Notes under the pieces: model-generated
The model's input: only the letters and a program-made list of their open reading frames with translations
Told to the model about the DNA's origin: nothing
Databases searched by the model: none
Source: an uncultured Flavonifractor sp.
GTDB taxonomy: Bacteria > Bacillota > Clostridia > Oscillospirales > Oscillospiraceae
Length of the DNA: 50,779 nt
Assembly: GCA_944385625.1 (NCBI GenBank)
Contig: CALWXZ010000005.1
Location: 1-50,779 of the forward strand
Direction: 5' to 3'
Position numbers and translations under genes: made by a program
In this document: positions 21,877 to 29,668 of the stretch, one piece after another
Layout of the letters: each line of letters begins with the position of its first letter
Position numbering within the stretch: position 1 is the first letter of the stretch

Positions 21877-23568
21877 TTACAGTCCGTCATGGTTGACCGC
21901 CCGGTTGATGGCGGACAGGATGCCCTTCAGAGGGGCCAGGTTGATATTGTGGCTCATGCCCACGCCGAACCAGTCCCGGCCGTCCTGATCCCGGAGGTGG
22001 ATGTAGGCCACCGCCTGGGAGTCGGAGCCCTGCTTGATGGCGTGCTCCTTGTAGTCCACGAAGGTAAAGCGGTCCATCTTCTGACCGTGGATGGCGTTGA
22101 AGAAGGCGTCGATGGGGCCGTTGCCCGAACCCTGGACCTCAAAGACGGTGTCGGTGTGGCGGAGGGTGCCGGCAAAGGTGACGTGGGAGTGGCCCTCCTC
22201 GTCGGTAAACTCGGCGAAGGAGTGGCGCACCATCTCATAGGGCTTGGTGGCGTCGATGTAGTGGGCCTTAAACAGGTCGTAGATGGCCTGGGGCTTGAGC
22301 TCCTTGCCCACCCGGTCGGTCTCCACCTGGACGATATGGCCGAACTCGGGGTGCATGGCCTTGGGCAGGTCGAAACCGAAGGAGTGCTGCATCACAAAGG
22401 CGGAGCCGCCCTTGCCCGACTGGGAGTTGATGCGGATAATGGGCTCGTACTGCCGGCCCACGTCGGCGGGGTCGATGGGCAGATAGGGCACCTCCCAGTA
22501 TTCGGTGCCGCTGCTCTGCATATAGTTGACGCCCTTGTTGATGGCGTCCTGGTGGGAGCCGGAGAAGGCGGTGAACACCAGCTCGCCCACATAGGGCTGC
22601 CGCTCGCCGATCTTCATCTTGGTGACCTTTTCGTACACGTCCCGGATCTTGTTGATATTGGAGAAGTCCAGCTTGGGGTCCACACCCTGGGTATACAGAT
22701 TGAGGGCCAGGGTGACCATATCCACATTGCCGGTGCGCTCGCCGTTGCCGAAGAGGGTGGCCTCCACCCGCTCGGCCCCCGCCAGCAGGCCCATCTCGGC
22801 GGTGGCCACGCCCTCGCCCCGATCGTTGTGGGGGTGCAGGGAGATGATGGCGCACTCCCGGCTGGGCAGCTTGGAGATGAAATACTCGATCTCATCGGCA
22901 AAGTAGTTGGGCATACAGTTCTCCACGGTGGTGGGCAGGTTGAGAATGATCTTGTGGTCGGGGGTGGCGCCGATGGCCTCGATAACCGCCTGACAGATCT
23001 CCACGGCAGCATCCATTTCGGTGCCCATGAAGGACTCGGGAGAGTACTGGTAGCGCAGGTCCATGCCCTTGTCGATGGCGGGCTGGCTCAGCTCCCGGAT
23101 CAGATGGGCGGCGTCCACGGCGATCTGGGTGACGCCGGCCACGTCGGTGTGGAACACCACCTTGCGCTGGAGGGTGGAGGTGGAGTTGTAGAAGTGGAAG
23201 ATGACGTGCTTGGCGCCCTCGATGGCCTCAAAGGTGCGGCGGATCAGGTGCTCTCTGGCCTGGACCAGCACCTGGATGGTCACGTCATCGGGGATGTGCC
23301 CCCCCTCGATGAGGGTGCGGATGAACTCATACTCGGTTTCGGAGGCGGAGGGGAAGCCCACCTCGATCTCCTTGACGCCGATGTCCACCAGGGTGTGGAA
23401 GAGCTCCAGCTTCTCCTCCACGTTCATGGGATCGATGAGGGCCTGGTTGCCGTCCCGCAGGTCCACCGAGCACCAGATGGGGGGCGCCTTCAGTTCCTTG
23501 TCGGGCCAGGCGCGCTTTTCCATTTTCAGCGGGACGAAGGGGATATACTTTTCCTGTGCGGGTTTCAT
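21877..23568 (-). CDS. leuA: 2-isopropylmalate synthase
   Basis: A 563-residue cytoplasmic enzyme that condenses 2-oxoisovalerate with acetyl-CoA, the first committed step of leucine synthesis. It is the longer LeuA type: a TIM-barrel catalytic domain with the metal site CSVDLRDGNQAL (Asp36, Asp39), the HPHNDRGEG motif and GQKMDRFTFVDYKEHAI in the C-terminal regulatory (leucine-binding) region. The ATG follows AAGGAGG. No other leucine genes are adjacent. Control is by the T-box leader directly upstream. Feedback inhibition by leucine is expected from the family. Confidence 0.95.
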   Translation of the reverse strand: MKPAQEKYIPFVPLKMEKRAWPDKELKAPPIWCSVDLRDGNQALIDPMNVEEKLELFHTLVDIGVKEIEVGFPSASETEYEFIRTLIEGGHIPDDVTIQVLVQAREHLIRRTFEAIEGAKHVIFHFYNSTSTLQRKVVFHTDVAGVTQIAVDAAHLIRELSQPAIDKGMDLRYQYSPESFMGTEMDAAVEICQAVIEAIGATPDHKIILNLPTTVENCMPNYFADEIEYFISKLPSRECAIISLHPHNDRGEGVATAEMGLLAGAERVEATLFGNGERTGNVDMVTLALNLYTQGVDPKLDFSNINKIRDVYEKVTKMKIGERQPYVGELVFTAFSGSHQDAINKGVNYMQSSGTEYWEVPYLPIDPADVGRQYEPIIRINSQSGKGGSAFVMQHSFGFDLPKAMHPEFGHIVQVETDRVGKELKPQAIYDLFKAHYIDATKPYEMVRHSFAEFTDEEGHSHVTFAGTLRHTDTVFEVQGSGNGPIDAFFNAIHGQKMDRFTFVDYKEHAIKQGSDSQAVAYIHLRDQDGRDWFGVGMSHNINLAPLKGILSAINRAVNHDGL

Positions 23569-23598
23569 AACAAAAATTCCTCCTTGGGCCAGAGTACG

Positions 23599-23633
23599 AA
23601 AAACGCCCCTGACCAGATTATGGTCAGGGGCGT
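23599..23633 (-). terminator. T-box-controlled terminator
   Basis: On the minus strand ACGCCCCTGACC and GGTCAGGGGCGT (arms 23622-23633 and 23603-23614) form a 12-bp stem with a 7-base loop, followed by T5. It lies just downstream of the T-box motif and about 30 bases before the leuA start. It would stop transcription when leucyl-tRNA is charged. Confidence 0.93.
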
Positions 23634-23870
23634 AAGATACGCGGTACCACCCTGCTTCCGCCCGCCGTCACCGGCGGACGCTCATGGCCTCCAACAAGGC
23701 CCCGGCCGGTAACGTGGCCGTGACGGCCTGCCCTACAACGGCGGCTTCAGGCAGGCGGCTCCGGGATCAGTATCCGCGCGTCTTTCTTCGCCGGTTCGCA
23801 CCAACCACCGGTTCTCTGAGAAGGATGGGACGCGCCTTCTTCCCATCATTGCCTGTTTGGGATTCGATTG
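23599..23870 (-). promoter_or_regulatory. T-box leader controlling leuA
   Basis: Read on the minus strand, the leader contains stem I elements (GATGGGA hairpin, AGAGA, GGTG loop and the ACGCGCGGATACTGATCCC side). The conserved T-box AGGGTGGTACCGCG (23640-23653) follows, then the terminator. T-boxes sense uncharged tRNA, which stabilises the antiterminator. In the presumed specifier stretch GATACTGATCC the codon CTG (Leu) fits leuA, though I set that register by eye. An alternative reading (ATC, Ile) is not excluded. Confidence 0.93.
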
Positions 23871-23876
23871 TAACCC

Positions 23877-23905
23877 ATTCTAGCCGAACCGTCCGGTTTT
23901 GTCAA
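23877..23905 (-). promoter_or_regulatory. leuA promoter, overlapping the upstream gene's stop codon
   Basis: The -35 TTGACA (23900-23905) and -10 TAGAAT (23877-23882) have a 17-bp spacer and lie directly upstream of the T-box leader. The TGA stop of the 23902-25290 gene is embedded in the -35. No terminator separates that gene from leuA, so read-through from the ABC operon would still meet the T-box terminator. Confidence 0.85.
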
Positions 23906-25290
23906 GAGGCAGTTTCCGACCAGGAGAGCACATGGGAGGGAATGCTGCTGTCGTAGCCGCTGTAAAGTATGTACACGTCCCTGGGCAGGCTGAAACGATA
24001 GATTCCCAGGTAGGCCAGTCCGCCCTGGTCGTAGACGGACAGGAAGAAGGAGGTGGGTTTCCCATCCGGTTCACGATAGGAGTCCACGAAGATCAGCCGG
24101 TGGCCGTCATAGAGGGAGGAGGTGGTGCTGTACTCGCCATACCCTGTCAGCTCATCGGGTGACGGGTAACAGTTGAGGGCGTACTGGTCATGGAGGTCTC
24201 CGGTCAGATCCACCTGCCAGCTGCTCCCGCCGTCGGGTGCCAGCACCGCGAAGGGGCCGTCGCCGGTGAAAAGCACCAGATAGTCGCCCTGCCACAGGGT
24301 ACTGAGGATATTCTGATCTGCTGCCCAGGGAAAGAGCGGCAGATGGACCACCGCCTGGCCGCTTTTCGGGTCCAGCTGGGTGAAGAACAGGGTGTTCTCC
24401 TCCAAAGTCAGCAGGTAGAGGTAGTTATCTCCCTCCGGGCCGCCAAAGAGGCGGACCACCTGCCCGCCGCTGGGCACGGAGTAGAGGGTGGAGATGGCGG
24501 CGGATTCTCCACTGGTGCCGGTGAGGGCGTATACCCCCCAGCCGCCGGGAATATGGCTGGGGTCCAGCAGATCGGCCCGGTCTCCTCCGGGAATAAGAGC
24601 GAAGTAGGCGATGGTATCCCGGATCACGGTCTGGGTGGACAGATTCAGATCATATACTAGTTCAAAATCGTAGCCGCAGAGCTGGCCGCTCTCCTCATCG
24701 GTCTCAAGAGAGATGGTGGCATATGTGCTCTTGGACAGAGGAAAGAAAAAGTAATCTTCCACCAGCTGGGTCAGCTGCTTGGATGTGAGCGGACTGCGCA
24801 TAAATTGGGTGAAAGAGCCGGAGACCTCCAGGAGATAGTGGTCGGTGTAGTCGGACAGGTCCACCATCTGCTCCGAAAAAGTGACGTTGGGCCGGTCACT
24901 CTGGATCTGCTTTAAAAGAGCGAGCAGAGAAGGGGAGAGCTGCTCCTCTAAGGGAAAGGGACTGCTTATGCTATGTCTGGAGAGTTCGATATTAAAATAG
25001 GTTCCCCAAGAAAAGTTATTCTCTGCGAAATGGGCAGCCTGGGAAAAGGCGCAGCTGGTCACACCCTTCTCCGGGCTGCCCGCCGAAAAGGAATGGCGCC
25101 AAAAGAGGTGATTTTGGTACTCGGCATAACTGGTGACCTGGACGCCGGCGGCAGCTGCCGGGTCCCCTGCCAGGGTGGTGGCGGAGACGGTCACGTCCCG
25201 TGTCTGCTGGTACAGCTGGGCGTTGGTCCAGCCCAGCAGCCCGCCGAAGGCCGCTGCCAGTGCCAGCAGCAGAGCCAGCGCCGTCCTCAT
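23902..25290 (-). CDS. Exported protein of the GntR-ABC operon, function unknown
   Basis: A 462-residue protein with an N-terminal signal or anchor segment (about 5-24: LALLLALAAAFGGLLG) and no other clear transmembrane segment, so most of it should face outside. The C-terminal half has strand-rich repeats with aromatic residues (NYLYLLTLEENTLFFTQLD, NILSTLWQGDYLVLFTG) that suggest a beta-propeller-like fold. I recognise no family. The start overlaps the ATPase gene's stop by ATGA, so it is the last product of the transporter operon. It may be an accessory or sensor subunit. Confidence 0.7.
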   Translation of the reverse strand: MRTALALLLALAAAFGGLLGWTNAQLYQQTRDVTVSATTLAGDPAAAAGVQVTSYAEYQNHLFWRHSFSAGSPEKGVTSCAFSQAAHFAENNFSWGTYFNIELSRHSISSPFPLEEQLSPSLLALLKQIQSDRPNVTFSEQMVDLSDYTDHYLLEVSGSFTQFMRSPLTSKQLTQLVEDYFFFPLSKSTYATISLETDEESGQLCGYDFELVYDLNLSTQTVIRDTIAYFALIPGGDRADLLDPSHIPGGWGVYALTGTSGESAAISTLYSVPSGGQVVRLFGGPEGDNYLYLLTLEENTLFFTQLDPKSGQAVVHLPLFPWAADQNILSTLWQGDYLVLFTGDGPFAVLAPDGGSSWQVDLTGDLHDQYALNCYPSPDELTGYGEYSTTSSLYDGHRLIFVDSYREPDGKPTSFFLSVYDQGGLAYLGIYRFSLPRDVYILYSGYDSSIPSHVLSWSETAS

Positions 25291-26030
25291 GACGATCCCT
25301 CCTTGCCGGTCAGCTCATCCAGGGCCTGACTGACCCGGTCGGCCTTGTAGTGGTAAGTCTCCTTCACATAGTCCATGAGGCTCTTGCCCTGCTCCTCCAG
25401 ATCCAAGGTGGAGGCGTCCCCCACCAGCTTGCCCTTTTGCAGCAGCACCGCCCGGCTGATGAAGTGCTGTACCTCCTCCAGCAGGTGGGTGGACAGCATG
25501 ATGGTCTCATTGGGTTCCAGAATACCCAGCAGCACTTTATAGAAGTCCTCCCGGTTGAAGATATCGTTGCCGGCAAAGGGCTCATCCATCAGAATGTAGT
25601 CGGCGCCCTGGCACAGGGCCAGGATCACCTCAAATTGGTTCTTCTGGCCGGTGGAAAACCGGCGGATGGCCTTGTGGGCAGGCAGCTCAAAGAAATCCAA
25701 TAGGGCGTGGAAGCGTTTTTGACGGAAGGTGGGGAACTGGCTGGTGAGAAAAATCCTGTGTTCTTCTGCGGTCAGGTTGGGGAAGAAGGAGTGCTCGCAG
25801 GTGGCGAAGGACAGGCGGGCGATGTTGGAGCGGTTCACTGGAGTGCCATCCAGGGTGATTTGGCCCTGATAGGACAGCAGACCCAGGATACACTTGAGCA
25901 GCGTGGTCTTGCCGGCGCCGTTCTCCCCAAACAGTCCCACAATCTCCCCGGGGCCTATGGTGAGGGACAAATCATCCACCGCTACAGTGGAGCCGAAATA
26001 TTTTTTACGGACCTGATTCAGTTCAAGCAT
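25287..26030 (-). CDS. ABC transporter ATP-binding protein
   Basis: A 247-residue ABC ATPase. Walker A is GENGAGKTT (Lys41). The signature region reads FSTGQKNQ instead of LSGGQ. Walker B is YILMDE with catalytic Glu150, followed by STHLLEEVQ, the H-loop His. This pattern matches the YtrB/YhcH-like exporters that go with GntR regulators of YtrA type. The ATG at 26030 is chosen because the sequence becomes ABC-like there; the longer frame to 26102 runs through the upstream membrane gene. It overlaps that gene by 8 bases. Confidence 0.92.
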   Translation of the reverse strand: MLELNQVRKKYFGSTVAVDDLSLTIGPGEIVGLFGENGAGKTTLLKCILGLLSYQGQITLDGTPVNRSNIARLSFATCEHSFFPNLTAEEHRIFLTSQFPTFRQKRFHALLDFFELPAHKAIRRFSTGQKNQFEVILALCQGADYILMDEPFAGNDIFNREDFYKVLLGILEPNETIMLSTHLLEEVQHFISRAVLLQKGKLVGDASTLDLEEQGKSLMDYVKETYHYKADRVSQALDELTGKEGSS

Positions 26031-26550
26031 AGCAGCCTCCGATCCAGTAGAAGGGGAAGGAACCCCAACAGTTGGGGGGGAAGTGGCCATCCGGCGTTCC
26101 AAAGCGGTAGGTGAGGGCGCACAGCAGGAGCAGCAGGCCCCACAGCAGCGCGCAGGCGGCCAGGCCCAACAGAGGGATCAGGACCACCCGCCGCCACAGC
26201 TCCCAGCGGTTGGGGAGCAGCTTCATGCGGTAGATGCTGCGGCTGCCCAGCTTATGCCAGGTATAATGGAGAAAGAGGGAGGCGATGAGGCAGAGGGCCA
26301 CCAGGGTCAGCCCCAGAGATACCCCGCCCAGCAGGTGGGAGAATGGGGCAATGACCGAACCCTCAATAAGGTTGGGGACCCACTTGCCGTTGATCTTGAC
26401 TGACGTGTAGAGCTCATTTTTGGCGGAGGAAAAGGAGGACAGAAACCGGAAATAGCCGATGGCGAAGGCGATCCCCAACCCACCCAGTGTGATCTGGAGG
26501 GCCTGCCTGCCGGGAAAGCCCAGGGGATAGGCGCGTTCAGGTGTCCACAT
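26023..26550 (-). CDS. Membrane protein of the GntR-ABC operon
   Basis: A 175-residue protein with about three hydrophobic stretches: near residues 14-33, 75-100 and 125-148. The second and third, GLTLVALCLIASLFLH and VVLIPLLGLAACALLWGLLL, are clear membrane helices. No family is recognised. Its place between a larger membrane protein and the ATPase makes it a probable subunit of the exporter. The ATG at 26550 overlaps the upstream stop by 14 bases; an earlier ATG (26583) exists but lacks a clear binding site. Confidence 0.7.
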   Translation of the reverse strand: MWTPERAYPLGFPGRQALQITLGGLGIAFAIGYFRFLSSFSSAKNELYTSVKINGKWVPNLIEGSVIAPFSHLLGGVSLGLTLVALCLIASLFLHYTWHKLGSRSIYRMKLLPNRWELWRRVVLIPLLGLAACALLWGLLLLLCALTYRFGTPDGHFPPNCWGSFPFYWIGGCYA

Positions 26551-27307
26551 AGCGAGCCCTCCCCAGCAGATTGTAGGTGACAATGATCAGGGCCGTTATA
26601 AAGACCCCCAGCTGGAACAGCGTAAGCATGATATTATCTGGTACTTCAGCGTACAAGCTGGGCAGACTGGCAACAAAATCGCTCCCCGGTCCAGGTAAAC
26701 CGAAGGCGCCGATGTCGGCGGGGAAGGTGAGCCCGGCAAAAGCGGCCAGGGGCAGGACGGTAAAGGGCTTATCGCCCCGCCGCCAGTGGTAGGAGCAGGT
26801 GGCCGCCGCCATGGCCAGGGCCGACAGCATCACCACATTGCGGATGTAGATGGGCCAGTCCAGGCCGGGCAAAATTCCGTGGAACCATCCGCTGTCATAA
26901 AACACCAGCATGGGAGAGACGTCCCCTGAGAGGGCGCAGAAGCGCAGGGCAATATACCATGCCACTGCGATCTGTCCGCCCCAGTAGATCAGCAGGCAGA
27001 GAAAGTGGTGGAGGGCAAAGACCAGGGTGGCCTTCTCCTCCCCGCAGGGCAGGCGGCGGAGGGTATAACCCAGCTTGCTGCCGCCCCGCTCCATACCGAA
27101 GGAGGCCAGAGACAGACAGATCAGCACCAGACCCGCGGTGAACAGCAGATAGAACAGGGAGCTCTGCATCAATTCATACAGACTCACTCTGTTCAGCATG
27201 GAAATGGCCAGTGCCACCTGGACGGCACAGGTGCCGGCGGTGATGAGCAGCACCTGCCACAACCGGGAGCGGGCGGCCACCATCATCAGACTGAGATACT
27301 GCCTCAT
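26537..27307 (-). CDS. ABC-2-type multispanning membrane protein
   Basis: A 256-residue integral membrane protein with about six hydrophobic segments, among them VLLITAGTCAVQVALAISML, SLFYLLFTAGLVLICLSL and LGVFITALIIVTYNLLG. It looks like an ABC-2-type permease of the YtrC/YtrD kind. The start follows AAGGAGGAGAA and overlaps the GntR stop by ATGA. With the next gene it would form the transmembrane part of the exporter. The substrate is unknown; relatives respond to cell-wall-active compounds. Confidence 0.75.
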   Translation of the reverse strand: MRQYLSLMMVAARSRLWQVLLITAGTCAVQVALAISMLNRVSLYELMQSSLFYLLFTAGLVLICLSLASFGMERGGSKLGYTLRRLPCGEEKATLVFALHHFLCLLIYWGGQIAVAWYIALRFCALSGDVSPMLVFYDSGWFHGILPGLDWPIYIRNVVMLSALAMAAATCSYHWRRGDKPFTVLPLAAFAGLTFPADIGAFGLPGPGSDFVASLPSLYAEVPDNIMLTLFQLGVFITALIIVTYNLLGRARYVDT

Positions 27308-27693
27308 ACGTTCTCCTCCTTTTGATCCCACAGCCGGTCGATCAGTTCCAGAGCGGCCTCTTTCTCCAGCCCGGACTGCCGGAGGGTGCGGACAAAGCCG
27401 GCCATCTCCTGCTCCAGCAGCTTGGTGCGAAGGGCCGCCACCTGCTCCGGCGGGGCGCACACCTCGCTTTTGGCCCCCGAGCGGGAGGTGATGAGCCCCT
27501 CCTCCTCCAGCAGGCGGTAGGCCTTCTGCACCGTATTGGGGTTCACCCCCAGCCGGGCCGACAGCACCCGGCGGGAGGGCAGCTCCTCCCCGTCGGCGAT
27601 GGTCCCAGCCGCCACGCCCCGCTCCACGTAGCGCACAATCTGGAGATAGATGGGCAGACCGTCCGCCGGAACAAAGCCGCCAAAGTCACACAT
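27304..27693 (-). CDS. GntR-family regulator, YtrA type
   Basis: A 129-residue short GntR regulator: winged helix (residues 12-75, with LPIYLQIVRYVERGVAAG and LPSRRVLSARLGVNPNTVQK) followed by a C-terminal helix pair (about 85-125) and no large effector domain. This size is characteristic of YtrA proteins, which repress their own operon and adjacent ABC exporter genes. It leads the five-gene operon. The operator with two copies of GTATTA-N6-TAATAC lies just upstream and covers the promoter. Derepression by wall stress or an antimicrobial is inferred from YtrA relatives. Confidence 0.9.
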   Translation of the reverse strand: MCDFGGFVPADGLPIYLQIVRYVERGVAAGTIADGEELPSRRVLSARLGVNPNTVQKAYRLLEEEGLITSRSGAKSEVCAPPEQVAALRTKLLEQEMAGFVRTLRQSGLEKEAALELIDRLWDQKEENV

Positions 27694-27713
27694 GGCTCTA
27701 CCACCTCCAAACT

Positions 27714-27773
27714 GTATTACTGATATAATACACTTTCTAACTGTATTATATGAGTAATACGGTTGCCTGTCAA
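27714..27773 (-). promoter_or_regulatory. Consensus promoter with two YtrA-type operators
   Basis: On the minus strand the promoter is a perfect TTGACA (27768-27773), 17-bp spacer and TATAAT (27745-27750). Two 18-base palindromes, each GTATTA-N6-TAATAC, lie at 27743-27760 (over the -10 and spacer) and 27714-27731 (downstream), 11 bases apart. The two are near-mirror images of each other (one mismatch in 18). Such a strong promoter needs strong repression, here probably by the adjacent GntR protein. Confidence 0.85.
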
Positions 27774-27845
27774 GTGCGGGAGCCCTTTTCTTTTGGGGCG
27801 GATTCCGCTATACTATACGGGACATGAGTAAAGCGAGGGAACATT

Positions 27846-29633
27846 ATGCTGTTATCGGCGGAACAACTGACCAAGACCTACGGGACCCGCAGCCTGCTGG
27901 ACGCTGTCTCGTTTTATCTGGAGCCGGGGGACAAGGTGGGGATCATCGGGGTCAACGGCTGCGGCAAGTCCACCCTGCTGCGGCTGCTGGCCGGGGCGGA
28001 GGAGCCGGACGGGGGCACCGTCCGGCCCGACCCCAACGTGCGCCTGGCCTATCTGCCCCAGAACCCGGCATTTCCCGGGGAACACACCGTGCTGGAGCAG
28101 GTGCTGCTGGGGCTGGAGGGAGACGACCGCACCCTGGCCGAGTATGAGGCCAAGACCATTCTGAATCAGCTGGGGGTGCCCCGGTTTGACCAGAAGGTGG
28201 GGGAGTTGTCCGGCGGCGAGCGCCGCCGGGTGGCTCTGGCGGCGGTGCTGGCCCGGCCCTGCGACGTGCTGCTGCTGGACGAGCCCACCAACCACCTAGA
28301 CGACCGGATGGTGAACTGGCTGGAGGACTTCCTGAAAAGCTGGAAGGGCGCCCTGGTGATGGTCACCCACGACCGGTATTTTCTGGAACGCATCGTCACC
28401 AAAATGGTGGAGGTGGAGGGGGGCAGACTCTACACCTATGAGGGCAACTACGACAAGTATCTGGAGCGGAAGGCCGCCCGGCTGGAGAGCGAAAAAGCCA
28501 GCGAGCGCAAGCGTCAGGCCATTCTCCGCCGGGAGTACCAGTGGGTGATGCAGGGCCCCACCGCCCGGGGCACCAAGAGCAGGGAGCGGCTGGAGCGGTA
28601 TGAGGCCCTGAAGGCCCAGACCGGTCCGGCGGAAAAAAGTACCTTGGAACTGTCCGCCCGTGCCAGCCGTCTAGGAAAAAAGACGGTGGAGCTGCGGGGC
28701 GTGACCAAGGCCTTCGGAGGGCGGACGGTGGTGCGGGAGTTTGACTGTATGCTGCTGCGGGACGACCGCATCGGCATCGTGGGCTCCAACGGCAGCGGCA
28801 AATCCACCCTGCTGAGCCTGATGGCGGGGGCCCTTACCCCAGATTCCGGCACCGTGGAGGTGGGGGAGACCGTCCGCTTCGGCTACTTCCGCCAGGAGGT
28901 GCCCGACATGGACGGGGATACCCGGGTCATCGACTATGTGAAGCAGATCGGCAACAACATCGAGACGGCTGAGGGGATGCTCACCGCCTCCCAGCTGCTG
29001 GAGCAATTCCTTTTCCCGGCGGAGGTCCAGTGGTCCCCCATCTGCAAGCTGTCTGGCGGGGAGAAGCGGCGGCTCTATCTGCTCTCGGTGCTGGCTGCCG
29101 CCCCCAACGTGCTGCTGCTGGACGAGCCCACCAACGACCTGGATATCCAGACCCTGTCCATTCTGGAGGATTATCTGGACACCTTCCCCGGGGCGGTGGT
29201 GGCCGTGTCCCACGACCGGTACTTCCTGGACCGGGTGGTGCGGCGGGTGTTCGCCGTGGAGGGGGACGGAGCCGTGCGGGCCTATCCCGGCGGCTACACG
29301 GAATATCTGGCCGCCCGGCGGGTGGAGGAGAAGGCCAAGACCCCCAAGGGCCCCGCTCCGGACAAGGGGAAGGAGCGCCCCGCCGCGCCCAAGAAGCTGA
29401 AGTTCAGCTACAAGGAGCAGCGGGAGTTTGAGACCATCGACGGGGACATCGCCGCCCTGGAGGGTCAGATTGCTCAGGTCCAGGCCGAGCAGGCCGCCAA
29501 GGCCACCGACTATGTGGCCCTCCAGGCCCTCCAGGAGAAACAGACTCAGCTGGAGGCAGCCCTGGAGGAGAAGATGGAGCGCTGGGTCTACCTCAACGAC
29601 CTGGCCGAGCAGATCGCCGCCCAGGGAAATTAG
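27846..29633 (+). CDS. ABC-F family ATPase, Uup-like
   Basis: A 595-residue soluble ABC-F protein with two ABC domains. Domain 1 has Walker A GVNGCGKST (Lys41), signature LSGGERRR and DEPTNHLD. Domain 2 has GSNGSGKST, LSGGEKRR and DEPTNDLD. The linker between them is Arg- and Lys-rich. The C-terminal domain (about 515-595) is a coiled coil of the Uup type. ABC-F proteins act on ribosomes or nucleic-acid structures and have no membrane part. A TATACT at 27809-27814 may be its -10; the -35 is weak. It is divergent from the GntR operon. Confidence 0.93.
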   Translation: MLLSAEQLTKTYGTRSLLDAVSFYLEPGDKVGIIGVNGCGKSTLLRLLAGAEEPDGGTVRPDPNVRLAYLPQNPAFPGEHTVLEQVLLGLEGDDRTLAEYEAKTILNQLGVPRFDQKVGELSGGERRRVALAAVLARPCDVLLLDEPTNHLDDRMVNWLEDFLKSWKGALVMVTHDRYFLERIVTKMVEVEGGRLYTYEGNYDKYLERKAARLESEKASERKRQAILRREYQWVMQGPTARGTKSRERLERYEALKAQTGPAEKSTLELSARASRLGKKTVELRGVTKAFGGRTVVREFDCMLLRDDRIGIVGSNGSGKSTLLSLMAGALTPDSGTVEVGETVRFGYFRQEVPDMDGDTRVIDYVKQIGNNIETAEGMLTASQLLEQFLFPAEVQWSPICKLSGGEKRRLYLLSVLAAAPNVLLLDEPTNDLDIQTLSILEDYLDTFPGAVVAVSHDRYFLDRVVRRVFAVEGDGAVRAYPGGYTEYLAARRVEEKAKTPKGPAPDKGKERPAAPKKLKFSYKEQREFETIDGDIAALEGQIAQVQAEQAAKATDYVALQALQEKQTQLEAALEEKMERWVYLNDLAEQIAAQGN

Positions 29634-29668
29634 TTCGCCGTCCTCAGAACCAAAGCAAGGAGAATCCC

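Noticed and set aside
21802..23712. 636-codon open frame on the plus strand opposite leuA
   Set aside because: It lies antisense to a clear leuA. The translation is rich in Gly, Val, His and Asp without any domain, as expected from high-GC third-position bias.
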